Assembly: GCA_017305815.1 (NCBI GenBank) | Contig: JAFKJZ010000250.1 | Location: 1 to 5,237 of the forward strand | DNA length: 5,237 nucleotides | Origin: Hyphomicrobiales bacterium | GTDB taxonomy: Bacteria; Pseudomonadota; Alphaproteobacteria; Rhizobiales; Kaistiaceae | Reading direction: 5' to 3' | Shown: positions 5,177-5,237 of the stretch, in pieces | How positions within the stretch are numbered: the stretch's first letter is position 1 | How the letters are laid out: each line of letters starts with the position of its first letter | Notes under the pieces: generated by a model | Told to the model about the DNA's origin: nothing | The model's database searches: none | The model's input: only the letters and a program-made list of their open reading frames with translations | Program-made: the position numbers and the translations under genes

Positions 5177-5215
5177 GCCATCATCCCGAGCTAAGACCCG
5201 GGATCCATTCAGCCG
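5177..5215. repeat. Half-unit of the GTCATCCCGG / GGATCCATTCAGCC repeat
   Basis: CCGGGATCCATTCAGCCG at 5198-5215 is identical to 3176-3193, and CATCATCCCG just before it resembles CGTCATCCCGG of that copy. ATCCCG and CGGGAT (5183-5188, 5199-5204) form the half-unit hairpin with a shorter loop than the internal copy. The second half would lie beyond the right edge. The rest of 5105-5237 shows no convincing gene on either strand. Confidence 0.7.
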
Positions 5216-5237
5216 AGGCCTTGGACATCGCGAATTC

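Noticed and set aside
5232..5237. EcoRI site GAATTC at the very end, as a sign of a cloned fragment
   Set aside because: The left end has no matching site, so one six-base site at the edge may be chance.

Overview
The window is a high-GC fragment, very probably from an alphaproteobacterium of the order Hyphomicrobiales (Rhizobiales). This rests on three things: strong GC bias at third codon positions, a set of genes that matches the RcGTA-like (Rhodobacter capsulatus gene transfer agent) structural cluster, and palindromic repeats of the CTCACC/GGTGAG and GTCATCCCGG/CCGGGATCCATTC types that are common between genes in such genomes. The genus cannot be told from the sequence.

Almost everything is coded on the minus strand, so the operon reads from right to left. 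It runs: HK97-type prohead protease (4511-5077), HK97-fold major capsid protein (3285-4514), a 257-base gap, head-tail connector (2458-3027), head-closure/adaptor protein (2132-2461, broken by an in-frame TAG), HK97 gp10-like tail component (1743-2135, carrying a translated palindromic repeat), DUF3168 tail-completion protein (1348-1746), TP901-1-type major tail tube protein (372-788), GTA-type tail assembly chaperone (55-375), and the first codons of a next gene at the left edge. This is the order of RcGTA genes g4 to g10. Within each block the genes overlap by 4 bases (ATGA or GTGA), which points to translational coupling. Portal and terminase genes would lie beyond the right edge; the rest of the chaperone region, tape measure and baseplate genes would lie beyond the left edge.

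Two things break this layout. A GNAT acetyltransferase gene (845-1351) sits on the plus strand between the DUF3168 and tail-tube genes, and its stop codon overlaps that of the DUF3168 gene. Repeats lie at the left edge, inside the gp10-like gene, downstream of the capsid gene and at the right edge.

Together the genes would build the head, the neck and the tail tube of a siphovirus-like particle. The nonsense codon in the head-closure gene and the repeat inside the gp10-like gene suggest that this copy may be a domesticated or decaying GTA/prophage locus. A sequencing error at the TAG cannot be excluded from the sequence alone. No tRNA, rRNA, CRISPR array, integrase or intrinsic terminator was seen. 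I do not see a wholly new system; the most notable points are the in-frame repeat insertion, the amber codon and the antisense acetyltransferase.
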